From NCBI GenBank assembly GCA_037976565.1, contig CP137686.1:2200646-2264645 (forward strand): 64,000 nt of DNA, in the 5' to 3' direction. Under the pieces are notes generated by a model, which made no database searches, was not told the DNA's origin, and saw nothing but the letters and a program-made list of their open reading frames with translations. A program made the translations under genes and the position numbers. Positions 1-11,659 of this stretch are shown here, piece after piece (within the stretch, counting starts at the first letter, position 1; each line of letters starts with the position of its first letter). The DNA comes from Mesocentrotus franciscanus. Its lineage: Eukaryota; Echinodermata; Echinoidea; Camarodonta; Strongylocentrotidae.

Positions 1-1440
1 ATTCTTCTCCCATAGATATAACACGCAAAATTAGGCATTTTATTACATTGTTTGTGATTGTATATGATAATATGTTATAATAGTCGAAGAAGATCATAAA
101 ATCAAATCTAAAACGACGGCAAAAAAAAAAAAAAAAAATGACCCACCAGGAATCGAACTTGGGTCGCCGGAATGGGAGGCAAGTGCTATGACCACTATAC
201 CAAAATAATCCACATAGACATTACACGTGAACGGAAAATGGAATTCTCAAATCTCACTTTGCAAGTGAAATATGAGCATGATCCCGGCATCTGATCGAAA
301 AATAAAGGGCACACTTGTGATAGCTTATTGTCTCAGCTACAACATACTCAAAGCTCAGCAAAAACAAGACTAAAACGACGGAGATATTGCTCGCGAAAGA
401 CGGAATGTAGAATCCAGTTTTGAGAAAAGTCATGTCCCATAGAGAATACACGCAAAATGTGAAAAATTGACATGCCTCCTTTAATCGCAAAAATACGCCA
501 TGATGCCTTTGTCAAAATGGAAAATCGTGACGACTGCATTTGTAGAGAATTGTCTCAGCTAGAACATATCAAAATTTAGAAGAAAATCGATCAATATTTA
601 CAGAGATACAATCAATTTTCCAAAATATGCTGACGTCATAATATGCAAATTAAAATTTTGAGTTCGGAGGCCATTATGATGACGTCATGAGTTAATTGAG
701 GATCAAATGAGACATGAAATCATATCTCCAACTCATACTCTATCTAAACATCAAAAAAATTTGGAGTTCCCATCCATTCTGAAGAGTTACAATGAATTTT
801 GTATAGGCATGTTTTGCCCATGTATTGTGGATAGAGATAGCGCGGTCCGCGGGTGCTGTTATACTTTGACGGACGCTCAATGCGTTATTACTGGTCAGAA
901 AAAGGTGAACAAGGTATCACAATGCTTGGAAAAATGTGCCAAATATGATGACAGAGAAAATTTGGCGATTCTACGATGCAAAATACCAAAACGCGCGAAA
1001 ACGCGCGCGCATGCGCGCGTGCGTTTTTGCAAAATGCTTAAAATGGCCTGAAACGTATCCAAAACGATTTTGAGACGATTTAGAGCATTTTGAAATTTTG
1101 CGCGCGCGCTGACGCGCGGACGTACGCATGCGCGCGTTTTTTGACATGAAATTGACCGGACGGATATTGACCTTGATCATGATAAATATGAATGAAAAAT
1201 GACTTTCCGTTATGAAGATATGATCATGAGTTGAAAGTACCAAAAAAAACACAAAATGGCGCCTGGATGACGTCATGAAGACTTGATGACCTTGAAAATG
1301 TTACTGTCACGTCTCATGACTATGACCTATGACTGTATCAAAATTGAAAGAAATTGACCGAACCGATCTTGAGTTATCCTCTACACAAAAAAGGGGCGGA
1401 AATAAATAAAAACTAGACTTTAATTCGTCATGAGCACGAA
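1..1440. repeat. Tandem non-coding unit, copy 1
   Basis: This ~1.44 kb segment recurs in the same orientation at 2451-3873 with small indels. It contains in order a minus-strand tRNA-like unit, TGACGTCA palindromes (631-638, 680-687, 1268-1275), an ATGCAAAT octamer (643-650) and alternating CG stretches (about 990-1030 and 1098-1140). The open frames inside are short and not preserved as proteins between the copies. I read it as a dispersed or tandem repeat whose left end lies outside the window. Confidence 0.8.
139..211 (-). repeat. tRNA-like Pol III unit, tRNA-derived
   Basis: On the minus strand an A-box-like TGGTATAGTGG and a B-box-like AGTTCGATTCC are spaced as in a tRNA, and a run of T follows as a Pol III terminator would. 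The anticodon region reads CTCCCAT, resembling tRNA-Gly(CCC). The acceptor ends do not pair and the T stem has a mismatch, so a functional tRNA is unlikely. A tRNA pseudogene or SINE head fits better. Confidence 0.55.
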
Positions 1441-1499
1441 TTAGGTGATCTGTCTTCAATTCTTATAGTTCATGCTCATCTTCAATTCAATGATCCAAT

Positions 1500-2190
1500 A
1501 TAATGATGTTAATGTAAAATGATGTATTAAGATATGAATTGATGAATGAAGTACTGATGAACTGATGAACTGATAGATTGAACTGATGTGAAATGAACTG
1601 AATTGATGAGCTAAACTGATGAACTGATGAATGAACTGATAGATTGAACTGTGACCTGAACTGAAGTGATAACTTAACTGATGAACAAAATATTGAGAAA
1701 TGATTATGATCAAAATCATGATCATAATGAAATTTAATGAAAATATAGATATAGAGAAGGAGAGAGGGAGACGAGTTATTCATGTAAAATACATGAGCTG
1801 GACCGAGGGAAGAAAGAGGAATCATCAGAATGCATACACTTGGAAGGAGAGGATAGTATAAGGAAACATGGTAGGGGTGAAATAAGAATACAAAGGGCAA
1901 AATGAAGAGCTAGAGGAAATTAAAGAAAATTACAATAGATATCGGAGGGAGAACGAGAACCAGAGGCGGGAAATGGAGAGGGTGAGTATATACAATGAGA
2001 GGCAGAGACAGAGGGAGGCAGAGCAAGAGAGGGAGACAGAGATAGGGAGAGAGTAAAAGAGTAGAGAGAGAGATGCAATGAGAGAGCAAGAGAAGGATAG
2101 AGGGCAGAACAAGAGAGGGGAAGGGAGAGCAACAGAGAGCAAGAGAAAGAGATGCAATGGAGAACGATGCTTTTAATATTTCCAGCATAA
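1500..2190. repeat. Low-complexity block: ATGAACTG-like repeats, then GA-rich tract
   Basis: 1530-1690 is a degenerate tandem array of an 8-base ATGAACTG-like unit. 1900-2165 is almost all purine on the plus strand (GAGA and GGGAGA runs). The minus-strand frames of 70-137 codons here are serine/leucine-rich products of the low complexity and are not genes. Confidence 0.75.
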
Positions 2191-2450
2191 ATAGAATTGA
2201 ATATTTACTATATTATAGAGAAAGAGAGAAGTTATAGACATGTAAACAATTCTATGTCCGCGGAGAGACGTAAAGATTGCATATACCTGGGCTGAATAAC
2301 TGGAAAGTATAAACGTCTGGGAAGGAGACTAAACATCATAAAAATGGGATGATTTGATATATTCCAACAGACTTAGGAGATTAACCCTATAGGTTTAATA
2401 CACGACAAGGAATCAGATTTCCCATAGGGTTGTACTCAAACGATTGACAT

Positions 2451-3873
2451 TCTTCTCCCATAGATATAACACGCAAAATTAGGCATTTTATTACATTGTT
2501 TGTGATTGTATATGATAATATGTTATAATAGTCGAAGAAGATCATAAAATCAAATTTAAAACGACGGCAAAAAAAAAAAAAATGACCCACCAGGAATCGA
2601 ACTTGGGTCGCCGGAATGGGAGGCAAGTGCTATGACCACTATACCAAAATAATCCACATAGACATTACGCGAACGGAAAATGGAATTCTCAAATCCCACT
2701 TTGCAAGTGAAATATGAGCTTGATCCCGGCATCTGATCGAAAAATAAAGGGCACACTTACGATAGCTTATTGTCTCAGCTACAACATACTCGAAGCTCGG
2801 CGAAAACAAAGCTAAAACGACGGAGATATTGCTCGCGAAAGACGGGAATGTAGAATCCAGTTTAAAAAAGTCATGTCCCATAGAGAATACACGCAAAATG
2901 TGAAAATTGACATGCCTCCTTTAATCCCAAAATACGTCATGATGCCTTTGTCAAAATGAAAAATGTGGACTGCATTTGTAGAGAATTGTCTCAGCTAGAA
3001 CATATCAAAATTTGGAAGAAAATCGATCAATATTTACAGAGATACAATCAATTTTCCAAAAATATGCTGACGTCATAATATGCAAATTGAAATTTTGAGT
3101 TCGAGGCCGATATGATGACGTCATGAGTTGATTGAGGGTCAAATGAGACATGAAATCATATCTCCGACTCATAATCTATCCAAATATGAAAAAAATTGGG
3201 GGTATCCATCCATTCTGAAGAGTTACAATGAGTTTTGTATAGGCATGTTTTTGCCTATGTATTGTGGATAGAGATATGGGAACCGCGGGTGCTGTTATAC
3301 TTTGACGGACGCTCATTGCGTTATTACTGGTCAGAAAAAGTTAAACAAGGTATCAAAATGCTTGGAAAAATATGCCAAATATGATGACAGAAAAAATTTG
3401 GCGATTCGATGTTGCAAATGCCAATACGCGAAAACGCGCGCGCATGCGCGCGCGCAAATTTGAAAATGCTTAAATGGCCTGAAACGCAAACAAAATTTGG
3501 GACGAATTGAGCATTTTGAAATTTTGATGCGCGTATGCGCGCGCGTCGAGGTGCGCGCGGATTTTGTCGACATTTTTGTTGACCTGACCTGAAATTGATG
3601 TGTACCAATATGGTTGATTTTTGATGACTCGTTATCGAGATATGATAATGACCTGATTTTTACAAAATGGCGCCTGGATGACGTCACGATGACCCCATGA
3701 CCTTGAAAATGTTACTTGAACTTGATATTATAGGGCCTGATGACTGACAGAATTGAAGAAATTGACCATGTCGATTTTGAGTAACGTCTACACAAAAAAG
3801 TGTACGGATGAAATAAAATAAATAAATAAATAATAAAGAAAGAAAATTCTGACAAAATAATAGGTGATCTGTC
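2451..3873. repeat. Tandem non-coding unit, copy 2
   Basis: Second copy of the unit seen at 1-1440, offset by about 2450 bases. It keeps the TGACGTCA sites (3068-3075, 3116-3123, 3679-3686), the octamer (3080-3087) and the alternating CG blocks (about 3425-3455 and 3530-3560), although the flanking text has diverged by substitutions and indels. It runs into the assembly gap. Confidence 0.8.
2583..2655 (-). repeat. tRNA-like Pol III unit, second copy
   Basis: Near-identical copy of the tRNA-like unit at 139-211, with the same A-box-like and B-box-like motifs and a terminal T run on the minus strand. Duplicated together with the surrounding unit. Confidence 0.55.
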
Positions 3874-4373
3874 NNNNNNNNNNNNNNNNNNNNNNNNNNN
3901 NNNNNNNNNNNNNNNNNNNNNNNNNNNNNNNNNNNNNNNNNNNNNNNNNNNNNNNNNNNNNNNNNNNNNNNNNNNNNNNNNNNNNNNNNNNNNNNNNNNN
4001 NNNNNNNNNNNNNNNNNNNNNNNNNNNNNNNNNNNNNNNNNNNNNNNNNNNNNNNNNNNNNNNNNNNNNNNNNNNNNNNNNNNNNNNNNNNNNNNNNNNN
4101 NNNNNNNNNNNNNNNNNNNNNNNNNNNNNNNNNNNNNNNNNNNNNNNNNNNNNNNNNNNNNNNNNNNNNNNNNNNNNNNNNNNNNNNNNNNNNNNNNNNN
4201 NNNNNNNNNNNNNNNNNNNNNNNNNNNNNNNNNNNNNNNNNNNNNNNNNNNNNNNNNNNNNNNNNNNNNNNNNNNNNNNNNNNNNNNNNNNNNNNNNNNN
4301 NNNNNNNNNNNNNNNNNNNNNNNNNNNNNNNNNNNNNNNNNNNNNNNNNNNNNNNNNNNNNNNNNNNNNNNNN
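3874..4373. other. Assembly gap (500 N)
   Basis: A run of 500 undetermined bases, a conventional gap length. Any reading frame crossing it is meaningless. Confidence 1.
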
Positions 4374-4375
4374 AT

Positions 4376-4577
4376 AAATTAATGAACTGGTTCACCTGCC
4401 TCTGAAGCTTCTTTGTCCTGCCTTTGTAGTGATTTTGTTTCTTCTTTCCGAGCTGTCCGTGTTATTCTTTGCCCCAGCCAGGAAGATGAGAATTTGTCAC
4501 ATCTTCCTGCCCCAGCTGTAGACCCTGCCACCGGCAGAGAGCAAGGAAGTGATGTCGACCACAGCACACGCTCATGA
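4376..4577 (+). other. Short unassigned open stretch next to the gap
   Basis: From the gap edge to a TGA at about 4575, one plus-strand frame is open and has ordinary protein-like composition (Ser, Glu, Asp, Ala), unlike the surrounding AT-rich DNA. The minus strand is also open for 62 codons. I recognise no family. It could be the tail of a mobile-element protein cut off by the gap. Confidence 0.15.
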
Positions 4578-4968
4578 TGTCAACGTCGGGTTTGTCATCG
4601 CCTTCGGATGTCGGGAAGTTCACCTTGACTTTTCCAAAATAGGCTTATGATAATAGTAAGATTTGGGGTTGAGTGTCCGGACACTAAACAAACATAAAGC
4701 CTTTTCTTTTACCTTCAGATTGAACGAAAGGTATTACTCAAATAGCACTACCAATCATGAATATTCGTCCATTATAATATTGTCCATTATCGGTCTCTGA
4801 AGATTGATGAAATATTGCTTGTAAAATGTTGTTTTAAATCAACTGTCCGGATACACAACCAGTCCGGACCCACAACGTCTGGGTAAAATACTTATATTTA
4901 CCAATAATATTAATTGTATTCCTTTCTTGTATAGCGCATATCACATTATATAACGTCCCTATGCGCTT

Positions 4969-5034
4969 CCAAACTCGAACCGCGGACCGTGTGATCCACA
5001 GTCAGATGACATATCTACTCGACCACGACACCTC
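4969..5034 (-). repeat. tRNA-derived SINE head, minus strand
   Basis: The minus strand reads as a tRNA-like head: a start near GGTGTCGTGGTCGAGTAG (A box) and CGGTTCGAGTTTG (B box). The same head with different 3' parts occurs at 5069-5330, 22200-22340, 41356-41475 and 47497-47765. This copy is a head only and lies head-to-head with the next one. Confidence 0.6.
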
Positions 5035-5068
5035 TATCAAGGAAGCCTCATTAGCATCAATGCTGTTT

Positions 5069-5330
5069 AGAGGTGTTATCGTCTTATCGATAGAAGTCCC
5101 GGACTGTGAACCACAATATACGGGGTTCGAGTCCCTGCCGCAGCCCTAGGGTCATTTGACAATTTTATTCTACTTTTGCCACACCCGACCCAGGTAGTAG
5201 GTGGGTACCTTACCTGGTCATAGTACGATTTATTCCTTGAGTGCACTGATCGTTTAGTTGCCGAAACTAAAAAACCGGCCGGGGGTACTATTAGTTGTTT
5301 CGGTCCAGTAAAAACCATCGTTTTTCTTAG
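5069..5330 (+). repeat. tRNA-derived SINE, plus strand
   Basis: It starts with the same tRNA-like head (GAGGTGTTATCGTC), followed by a B box GGGGTTCGAGTCCC and a tail containing GACCCAGGTAGTAGGTGGG, which resembles the tails at 47.5 and 61.3 kb. Head plus shared tail marks it as a SINE. No target-site duplication was identified. Confidence 0.65.
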
Positions 5331-5469
5331 CGGATTATAACTTTGAGGTTTCGGAAACCTACAGTTTTAATTAAACAACAATATTATTGTCCCAGTAGAA
5401 CATATCCCACAATTACAAGCAAATTCACGGAGAGGAGTATACTACCAATAAGGATACCCTCACTGGGTA

Positions 5470-5760
5470 AATAAAACCACATTCTCCTCCTCCCCCTCCT
5501 CCACCCCTCCTCCTTGTTCTTCTTGTTCTTGTTTTCCTTTTCTTCTTGTTCTTATTGTTCTCGTCGTTGTTGTTCTTATTCTTCTTGTATTTAGTTCCTC
5601 ATCTTCTCCTTCCTCTTTTCTTCTTCTAATAGTTGTTGTTCTTGTTGTTTTTGTTATTATTTGTGTTGTTTTTTCCTTTTCTTTTCTTATTCATATTATC
5701 GCTATAACTATTATTATCATTGATTTTATAAGCACCATCATCTTCATCATTATTCCTATA
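5470..5760. repeat. Pyrimidine-rich low-complexity tract
   Basis: The plus strand consists mainly of CTC, CTT and GTT runs (CTCCTCC, then TTCTTGTTCTT). No gene or regulatory motif is supported here. Confidence 0.7.
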
Positions 5761-5818
5761 TTTTTTCATTTGTATTACCATATTTGTGTTGTTTGCTAGC
5801 ATCTGTCAGGTCACATAC

Positions 5819-5957
5819 GTAAACACGCCTTTCGGATGTAACCATGGCGATGCACTCTGAGTTGCTGCATGCATCTCTTATCGGTGTCCTCTCTAATGGT
5901 CCTCTCCTAATCACCATGGCAACATCAGTATCCTCCGATGGTGCCATTTTATTGTTT
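5819..5957 (-). CDS. First coding exon of a HERC-like protein (leftmost copy)
   Basis: On the minus strand an acceptor (CAAATTAG) is followed by AACAATAAAATGGC and a 43-codon frame starting MAPSEDTD. It contains DACSNSECIAM followed by RRVY and a GTATGT donor at phase 0. The pattern Ala-Cys-x-x-x-x-x-Ile-Ala then Val-Tyr resembles one strand pair of an RCC1 propeller blade, which fits a HERC-family N-terminus, although this is weak evidence from one exon. A second copy lies at 31808-31960. No downstream exons appear between here and position 1; they may lie in the gap, outside the window, or be lost. Confidence 0.5.
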
Positions 5958-5999
5958 CTAATTTGGAAACATTTAATAAGAATCGCTTTTTATTAATCG

Positions 6000-8200
6000 T
6001 TATATACATGTTTGTCGAAAATGAGGACACTCTGAGGGCAGTGTATACTGTTGCCCATAAATTTAGAATAAAATAATTTTGACAATATGAGTTATTCTTG
6101 TTAGAGAAAGTTTAGATCTTAGAACTTCACTGATCAATCTGAAAAACGTAATTGATATTAATTTATATACGGTTTTGTGAGGATAAACATTTCATCTATC
6201 AAGGATTTATCATATTGTCACAATCACTTCATAAAAGAGGAAAGAAAGGTAACAGCGTAGGAAGTAGACATAAGTATCAGTCTCTCTCGTTCTGGGATAT
6301 GTTCCGCTGAGACTCCAGCGAATGTTTTTTTTGGGGGCCTCAAAAGTCAAAGGATGCTAACAATTCCTTCAACCAGACAGACTAATTGTCAATGCAAAGC
6401 AGATTTTGTACTATATCAGCAATATACCCATCGATCTTAGTGAACTGCAAGTTTAACTCTTTGGTTGCTTTCTTTGCCTCTCTGCACGGTCGCTCGTTTG
6501 CCACATTTGCAGATTTGCACAAAAAGTACCAATTGATGAAGGGGTTGCTTTGTGCAACACAATGGCTTTGTAATGCAAGACCCATTTCGGGTCTTGATTA
6601 GCTCCAGGACAACCGTTTAACACCGCTATAGATTTCTCTTGCAATAAAAACAGCTTTCCCATAATCTTTGTTTGTTAAATGGCAAAGGGAGATTATTTGT
6701 GTGGCATAAGAGTGATGAGAGCGACTTCTATGGATATTGTCAACAGTTTTCTAATACTCCTCTTCGGAGCCAGAAGGGAGTTAGCTCACAACATTAAATA
6801 CGGAGTTTGGCGCCTTTCTGCCTCAGCCTCTCAAGTACGGTTTAAAAAGTGTGGAGGCCGAACCTATCATAATAATGGTTCAATTTGTGCTTCTCTTGCG
6901 AGATACAGAATTTGCAAAAGTATCGTTCTTATAATTCTCTTATTCTGTGATATTAGCAAAGATCCTTTTTATGACGACAAATAACACCTTTAAATTAAGG
7001 TAACACACAGGGATAGTGCTCTTAAAAAGTCGAGTGGGACAAAAAGATTTTCCAGCTCTTTCTAAAATCTGGGATAAACATTTGCGGGTTGAACACATTC
7101 TGAAACGCAGGCGTTTTTGAGACATCACATGCACATTCATTTATATATTTATTTATATCTAACATTTATACAGGGTAGCACATTTTCACCAATAGTGGTG
7201 GTTTCCATGAGCCGCTGTTGGTAAGAACAAAATGCAATAACAATTTTGAATATAAACTCATAACAGTAACAGAACAAGTAAAAATGTACATGTACACAAA
7301 TTTGGTGGTATCCTCTTCATTTGTGGAGAATGTTTCAACAAAATGCTGTTATATATTTCGTTATATCGTATTACATGTATAAAAGATAATTTGTTTTTTT
7401 AATCAGGTGAAATATAGACCTTTGTACTTTGTACGTTTCCGATAATCAGAAACAAAATAGAAAGTCAATCTTGACATAATACAGATCCACACTTGATCAT
7501 GAACTATGGAGCGAAGTCCATACCAAAATTGTTATAAGCATATTAGCATAGCATATATTACAATATTTAATTCCTTGTTAAATAATACACGTTGTTTTGA
7601 ATTAATATAAGGTATGAATAAACAAACTAAATACCAATAAATATCTTTAATACTAGTAATGAATGATGTCATTTAATGATTCATTCAATTAGAAAAGCTC
7701 CATGTCATCCTACATTATAGGAACTATGGAGCGAAGTCCATCAAACATGAGGATTTATATATGAAAACTGCATACGTTTATTTGTCGTCGCATCATAAAT
7801 CAACGGTATGCCTCACACCGGGGAAATGCCTTGATTTTGTTTCAATTCATTTGTCACCTATAAAATACTTCCCACGACCGGTTTACTCCATCATGATCAT
7901 TTTAACAATATATATTTATTTATAGACGAAATATTATCTGCATCATCCACAGTCTCTTTTTATGTCAATAAATCTTTAAATAACAACATCTGGGAATTCC
8001 CATATAGAAGAAGATCACAAAGGCTTTGAATATTCAACTCAAGGGCAGGTTCAGAACCTTGCATATCCCATACAAATCATATTTAGATTCACACTAATGT
8101 GCTAATCTAATATTTGTGTACGACCAAACCAACATGGAGCATCCAATCCCCCTCTAAAAAAAACCCTCACTTTCACCACACCCATCACCTATATCAACAG
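6000..8200. other. Gene-free stretch
   Basis: AT-rich DNA with no convincing exon. 6540-6720 resembles dispersed sequence at 20352-20490 and, inverted or diverged, near 14.85 and 48.1 kb (shared TCTTGATTAGCTCCA-like core). The phrase GGAGCGAAGTCCAT occurs twice (7509-7523 and 7728-7741). Treated as old interspersed repeats within what may be an intron of the leftmost HERC copy. Confidence 0.5.
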
Positions 8201-8208
8201 TATAACCT

Positions 8209-9065
8209 TTATGCTAAGCATTTTGTTAGATCTTTTTTGGAGTAACTAAATAACTGCTCTAGCATAATCTTAGCAGGGCCGTGAGGCAATATTTTCATTG
8301 GAGAGGGGGGGGGTTCCTTTAAAGTAATACCTGTTACTAGTTTACTATAAATTTGGGGATGTCGTCCATGACTAATGGCGTATACAGTATGGTTATGCCA
8401 GTGCCCCCCCCCCCCGCACTCCGGTTTGAATGTCAAAACATTGTTAGGTGCTAGCCTCTCCCTATCATGACTATACTGCAATATTTAGAAAGTACATCGG
8501 TTATACATTAAGCGGGATTGTCAAATTACATTACATTACGCCACGTTTGGCTCAAAGTCAATTTCATGATATTTCAACGATACACAATGATAAATAGAAA
8601 TCGTAAGATTTGAATTGTAACAAAACTCACCACTGAATAAGCGTTTCTGTGGCACAAAATCTTTCGCAGAAGCAGTCAAGATTTGAGCTCTGTGCTTACG
8701 GCCTACGTATATTCCTCATTTCGGTACAGCAAAACATGTCCAAGATAATCTTCAAAGTAGACTGATGAAAAATATGGTCGTAACTCGATGATACAAACCT
8801 TTTTTTCGCAATCATTGTGGATGGAGGGTTGGGAATTCCAGCTTATTGCGAAATGTAGGCATATTTACAAAACAGTCATGCTCGAGAACTGGGGAATCCC
8901 CGCCTGCTCTCGCGCGCGCTCTCTCTTTCTCTCTTTCTCACACACTCTTTCTCTCTCTCACTCACTCCCTCTCTCTGTCTCTGTCTCTATATGACTATCT
9001 CTCTCTCGTGCGGGTACGTAGGCGTGTGTGTATGTGTATTTGTGTGGCACTAGCCTGAATGCAAG
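8209..9065 (-). promoter_or_regulatory. HERC-like 5' module, copy 1 (putative leader exon and promoter region)
   Basis: This block recurs in the same orientation at 32160-33240 and inverted at 33880-34620. All three share a potential splice donor GTGAGT after an AATTCA-like exon end (here the exon would end at 8631, minus strand), a CGTAACTCGATGAT phrase, a GGAGGGTTGGGAATTC phrase and a CT/GA microsatellite beside CCCCGCCTGCTCTC. Because it lies upstream of the MAPSED exon in two copies, I infer a non-coding leader exon with its promoter. No transcript evidence is available. Confidence 0.4.
8918..9012. repeat. CT-rich microsatellite
   Basis: Imperfect (CT)n with CG and CA interruptions, inside the HERC 5' module. 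The equivalent tract is longer in the 33 kb copy and is (GA)n in the inverted 34 kb copy. Confidence 0.8.
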
Positions 9066-9219
9066 GTCTATGTTCACATAGATTTTCGTGTATATATAAC
9101 GAAGTCTTTAAAAAAAAATAATACAAAAATGTGAAATTAACTTTCATTTTTAGTCAGAGAGGAGGGGAGAGAGAGAAAGTGGGGGGACGAAAGAAAGAGG
9201 AGGTCGAATCGGTCTTTTT

Positions 9220-9364
9220 GCCTCTATAAATAGTGAGGCAATGCAATAAATAATCAAAGTCTAATTGTTTGTGACCTCTTTGCAAGCTTTCGTAGGTTGT
9301 TATGTATGAAAATGAGTTCATACTGGAATCTGGGCTCGCTGTGCCTTTATAAATAGTGAGGCAA
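9220..9364. repeat. Left flanking repeat of the ACTGGT array
   Basis: It contains TATAAATAGTGAGGCAA twice (about 9225 and 9345) around a ~105-base segment starting GCAATAAATAATC. The same segment is found at 10507-10607 on the other side of the array. The array therefore sits between direct copies of one unit. Confidence 0.75.
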
Positions 9365-10504
9365 CCCAGGTCAAAAAACCAGTTGAAACCAGTAGGCAAC
9401 TGGTCAACTGGTACCAGTTCAAACCAGTATATTCAACTGGTTTTCAATATGGAAATTGAAACAACGCTATCTGGGACCAGTTGACAAACCAGTTGAAAAA
9501 CCAGTAGATTTACCAGTTGATATTTCCAGTTGATTATCATCTACTGGTTTTCAACTGGTAAATCAACTGGTAATATCACCTGGTCTCAGATGTCAACTGG
9601 TATTTCTACTGGTTTTCAACTGGTAAATCAACTGGTAATCATCTACTGGTTTTCAGCTGGTAAATCAACTGGTAAATCAACTGGTAATATCAACTGGTCT
9701 CAGATGTCAACTGGTATTTCTACTGGTTTTCAACTGGTAAATCAACTGGTAATCATCTACTGGTTTTCAGCTGGTAAATCAACTGGTAAATCAACTGGTA
9801 ATATCAACTGGTATCAGATGTAAACTGGTATTTCTACTGGTTTTCAACTGGTAAATCAACTGGTAATATCAACTGGTGTCAGATGTCAACTGGTATTTCT
9901 ACTGGTTTTCAACTGGTAAATCAACTGGTAATCATCTACTGGTTTTCAGCTGGTAAATCAACTGGTAAATCAACTGGTAATATCAACTGGTCTCAGATGT
10001 CAACTGGTATTTCTACTGGTTTTCAACTGGTAAATCAACTGGTAATCATCTACTGGTTTTCAGCTGGTAAATCAACTGGTAAATCAACTGGTAATATCAA
10101 CTGGTATCAGATGTAAACTGGTATTTCTACTGGTTTTCAACTGGTAAATCAACTGGTAATCATCTACTGGTTTTCAACTGGTAAATCAACTGGTAATATC
10201 AACTGGTGTCAGATGTCAACTGGTGTCAGATGTCAACTGGTATTTCTACTGGTTTTCAACTGGTAAATCAACTGGTAATCATCTACTGGTTTTCAACTGG
10301 TAAATCAACTGGTAAATCAACTGGTAATATCAACTGGTCTCAGATGTCAACTGGTATTTCTACTGGTTTCCAAATTGTATCAACTGGTATTAACTGGTAC
10401 CAGTTGAGACCAGTTGAGACCAGTTGAGACCAGTTCAAACCAGTAGATACCAGTTGGAAATCCTTACTGGTTTCAACTGGTATCAACTGGAATTTCGACC
10501 TGGG
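9365..10504. mobile_element. Foldback-like element built from ACTGGT/ACCAGT repeats
   Basis: About 1140 bp made almost entirely of the motif AACTGGT and its complement. The ends are inverted repeats: CCCAGGTC at 9365-9372 and GACCTGGG at 10497-10504. The left 165 bp and a stretch near 10400-10450 are mainly in the ACCAGTT orientation, while 9530-10390 is mainly AACTGGT with a higher-order unit of about 115 bp marked by CAGATGTCAACTGG. Opposed arrays with terminal inverted repeats are the hallmark of foldback transposons, such as the sea urchin TU family. The three stop-free frames (9530-10427) are artefacts of the repeat. Confidence 0.6.
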
Positions 10505-10506
10505 AA

Positions 10507-10607
10507 AGCAATAAATAATCAAAGTCTTATTGTTTGTGACCTCTTTGCAAGCTGTCGTAGCTTGTTATGTATGGAAATGAGTTCATACTGGAATCTGGGC
10601 TCGCTGT
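10507..10607. repeat. Right flanking repeat of the ACTGGT array
   Basis: About 95% identical, by eye, to 9243-9343, including GTTTGTGACCTCTTTGCAAG and GGAATCTGGGCTCGCTGTG. It closes the array on the right in direct orientation. Confidence 0.8.
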
Positions 10608-10609
10608 GG

Positions 10610-11640
10610 TACAAAAAAAAAAGACGCCGCAGGAAAAGAGACGATAGAAAGATATACATGATAGAGGGAGGTATTTTATCTCTTTCTGCAGAGCCATCTA
10701 TACACAGATTAAAGCCAACTTGGTTTCACATAGTCACAACATGGCCAAACTCTGTGTCAGTTGTAGTAATTGAACTGTTATTAGTAGTATTTATTTTTCT
10801 GTTCCATTAAAAAGAAAACAAATACATAAACAATATAAATACATGTTTATAAACAAAAAATAAAGAAAGCGGCTGTGCCAGGCATGACACGGCTGGTCTT
10901 CCATTGGGGTCCAGGAAAATACTTAATGAGAAAATAATAATGTGAATAAATTAAATTACATAATTATGATTAATAAATGAAAGAAAACTAAATAAGATAT
11001 ATTACGGGATACAGTCAATGATAATTTATTTCCTGATGTGGGCTAATACACTTTCACTGTGAAGTTTCGTTTCTAAAGTCGAGTTTGTGAAACCTATTTC
11101 AAACCCAAAGTTAAATGCGAAAATACAGTGTCCACGGTAACGAACGATGAGTGGTAGACGGAGGTTTCCGTTCTATACCCAGTCATATGTAAAGGAGGCG
11201 GGGAGGGGGTTAATTGCAGCCCCACTAGCTTGCAGGCTTACACCCTTGACAGGCGTAACAGTATTTGCACTGTAGTACTGTACTACGAGACTACTATAGG
11301 CTCCTTATTGGACACAGCCAGAAACCGACAGACCTAAATGTGGGTTCTGCTCTGTTCAAGTTTAAGTTCAAGTTTTATTTCCATTTTCAACAAGAAAAAT
11401 ACAGATTATGTACAATAAATAAATTACAAACAACATTTTACAGAGTATACACAAGTACATGTTATTTTCCTTTGCATAACAACAAACATTATTTATATAG
11501 GAATATGTATAATTTAGGAATTTACGAATTGTGGTAAACTGTCAAATTAGAGTCGGTGCTGCAGACCACCCCCCCCCCCGTAACTTCCATTTCTAAACTA
11601 TATATCCCAGTATTTTGGTAACGTCATCTCATATTCGGGC
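10610..11640. other. Gene-free stretch with a LINE-tail-like piece
   Basis: No exon is supported. 11354-11420 on the minus strand resembles the 3' tail of a CR1/L2-like element (A/T-rich with AATAAAACTTGAAC), similar to tails near 20.64, 49.75, 57.43 and 60.03 kb. A poly-C run is at 11571-11579. Confidence 0.45.
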
Positions 11641-11659
11641 AGGGAGGTGGTTTTATTTG

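Noticed and set aside
139..211. Functional tRNA-Gly gene
   Set aside because: Boxes and terminator are present, but the acceptor stem does not pair and the T stem has a mismatch. Better explained as a tRNA-derived repeat.
707..1051. 114-codon plus-strand frame with several Cys
   Set aside because: The second copy of the unit (about 3140-3480) does not keep the frame, so coding constraint is not supported.
3712..4395. Frames of 172-227 codons across the N run
   Set aside because: They exist only because undetermined bases contain no stops.
9530..10427. Repeat protein frames containing STGFQLVNQL-like units
   Set aside because: Direct translation of the ACTGGT array; frames are broken between repeats by TAA, and codon positions show no constraint.
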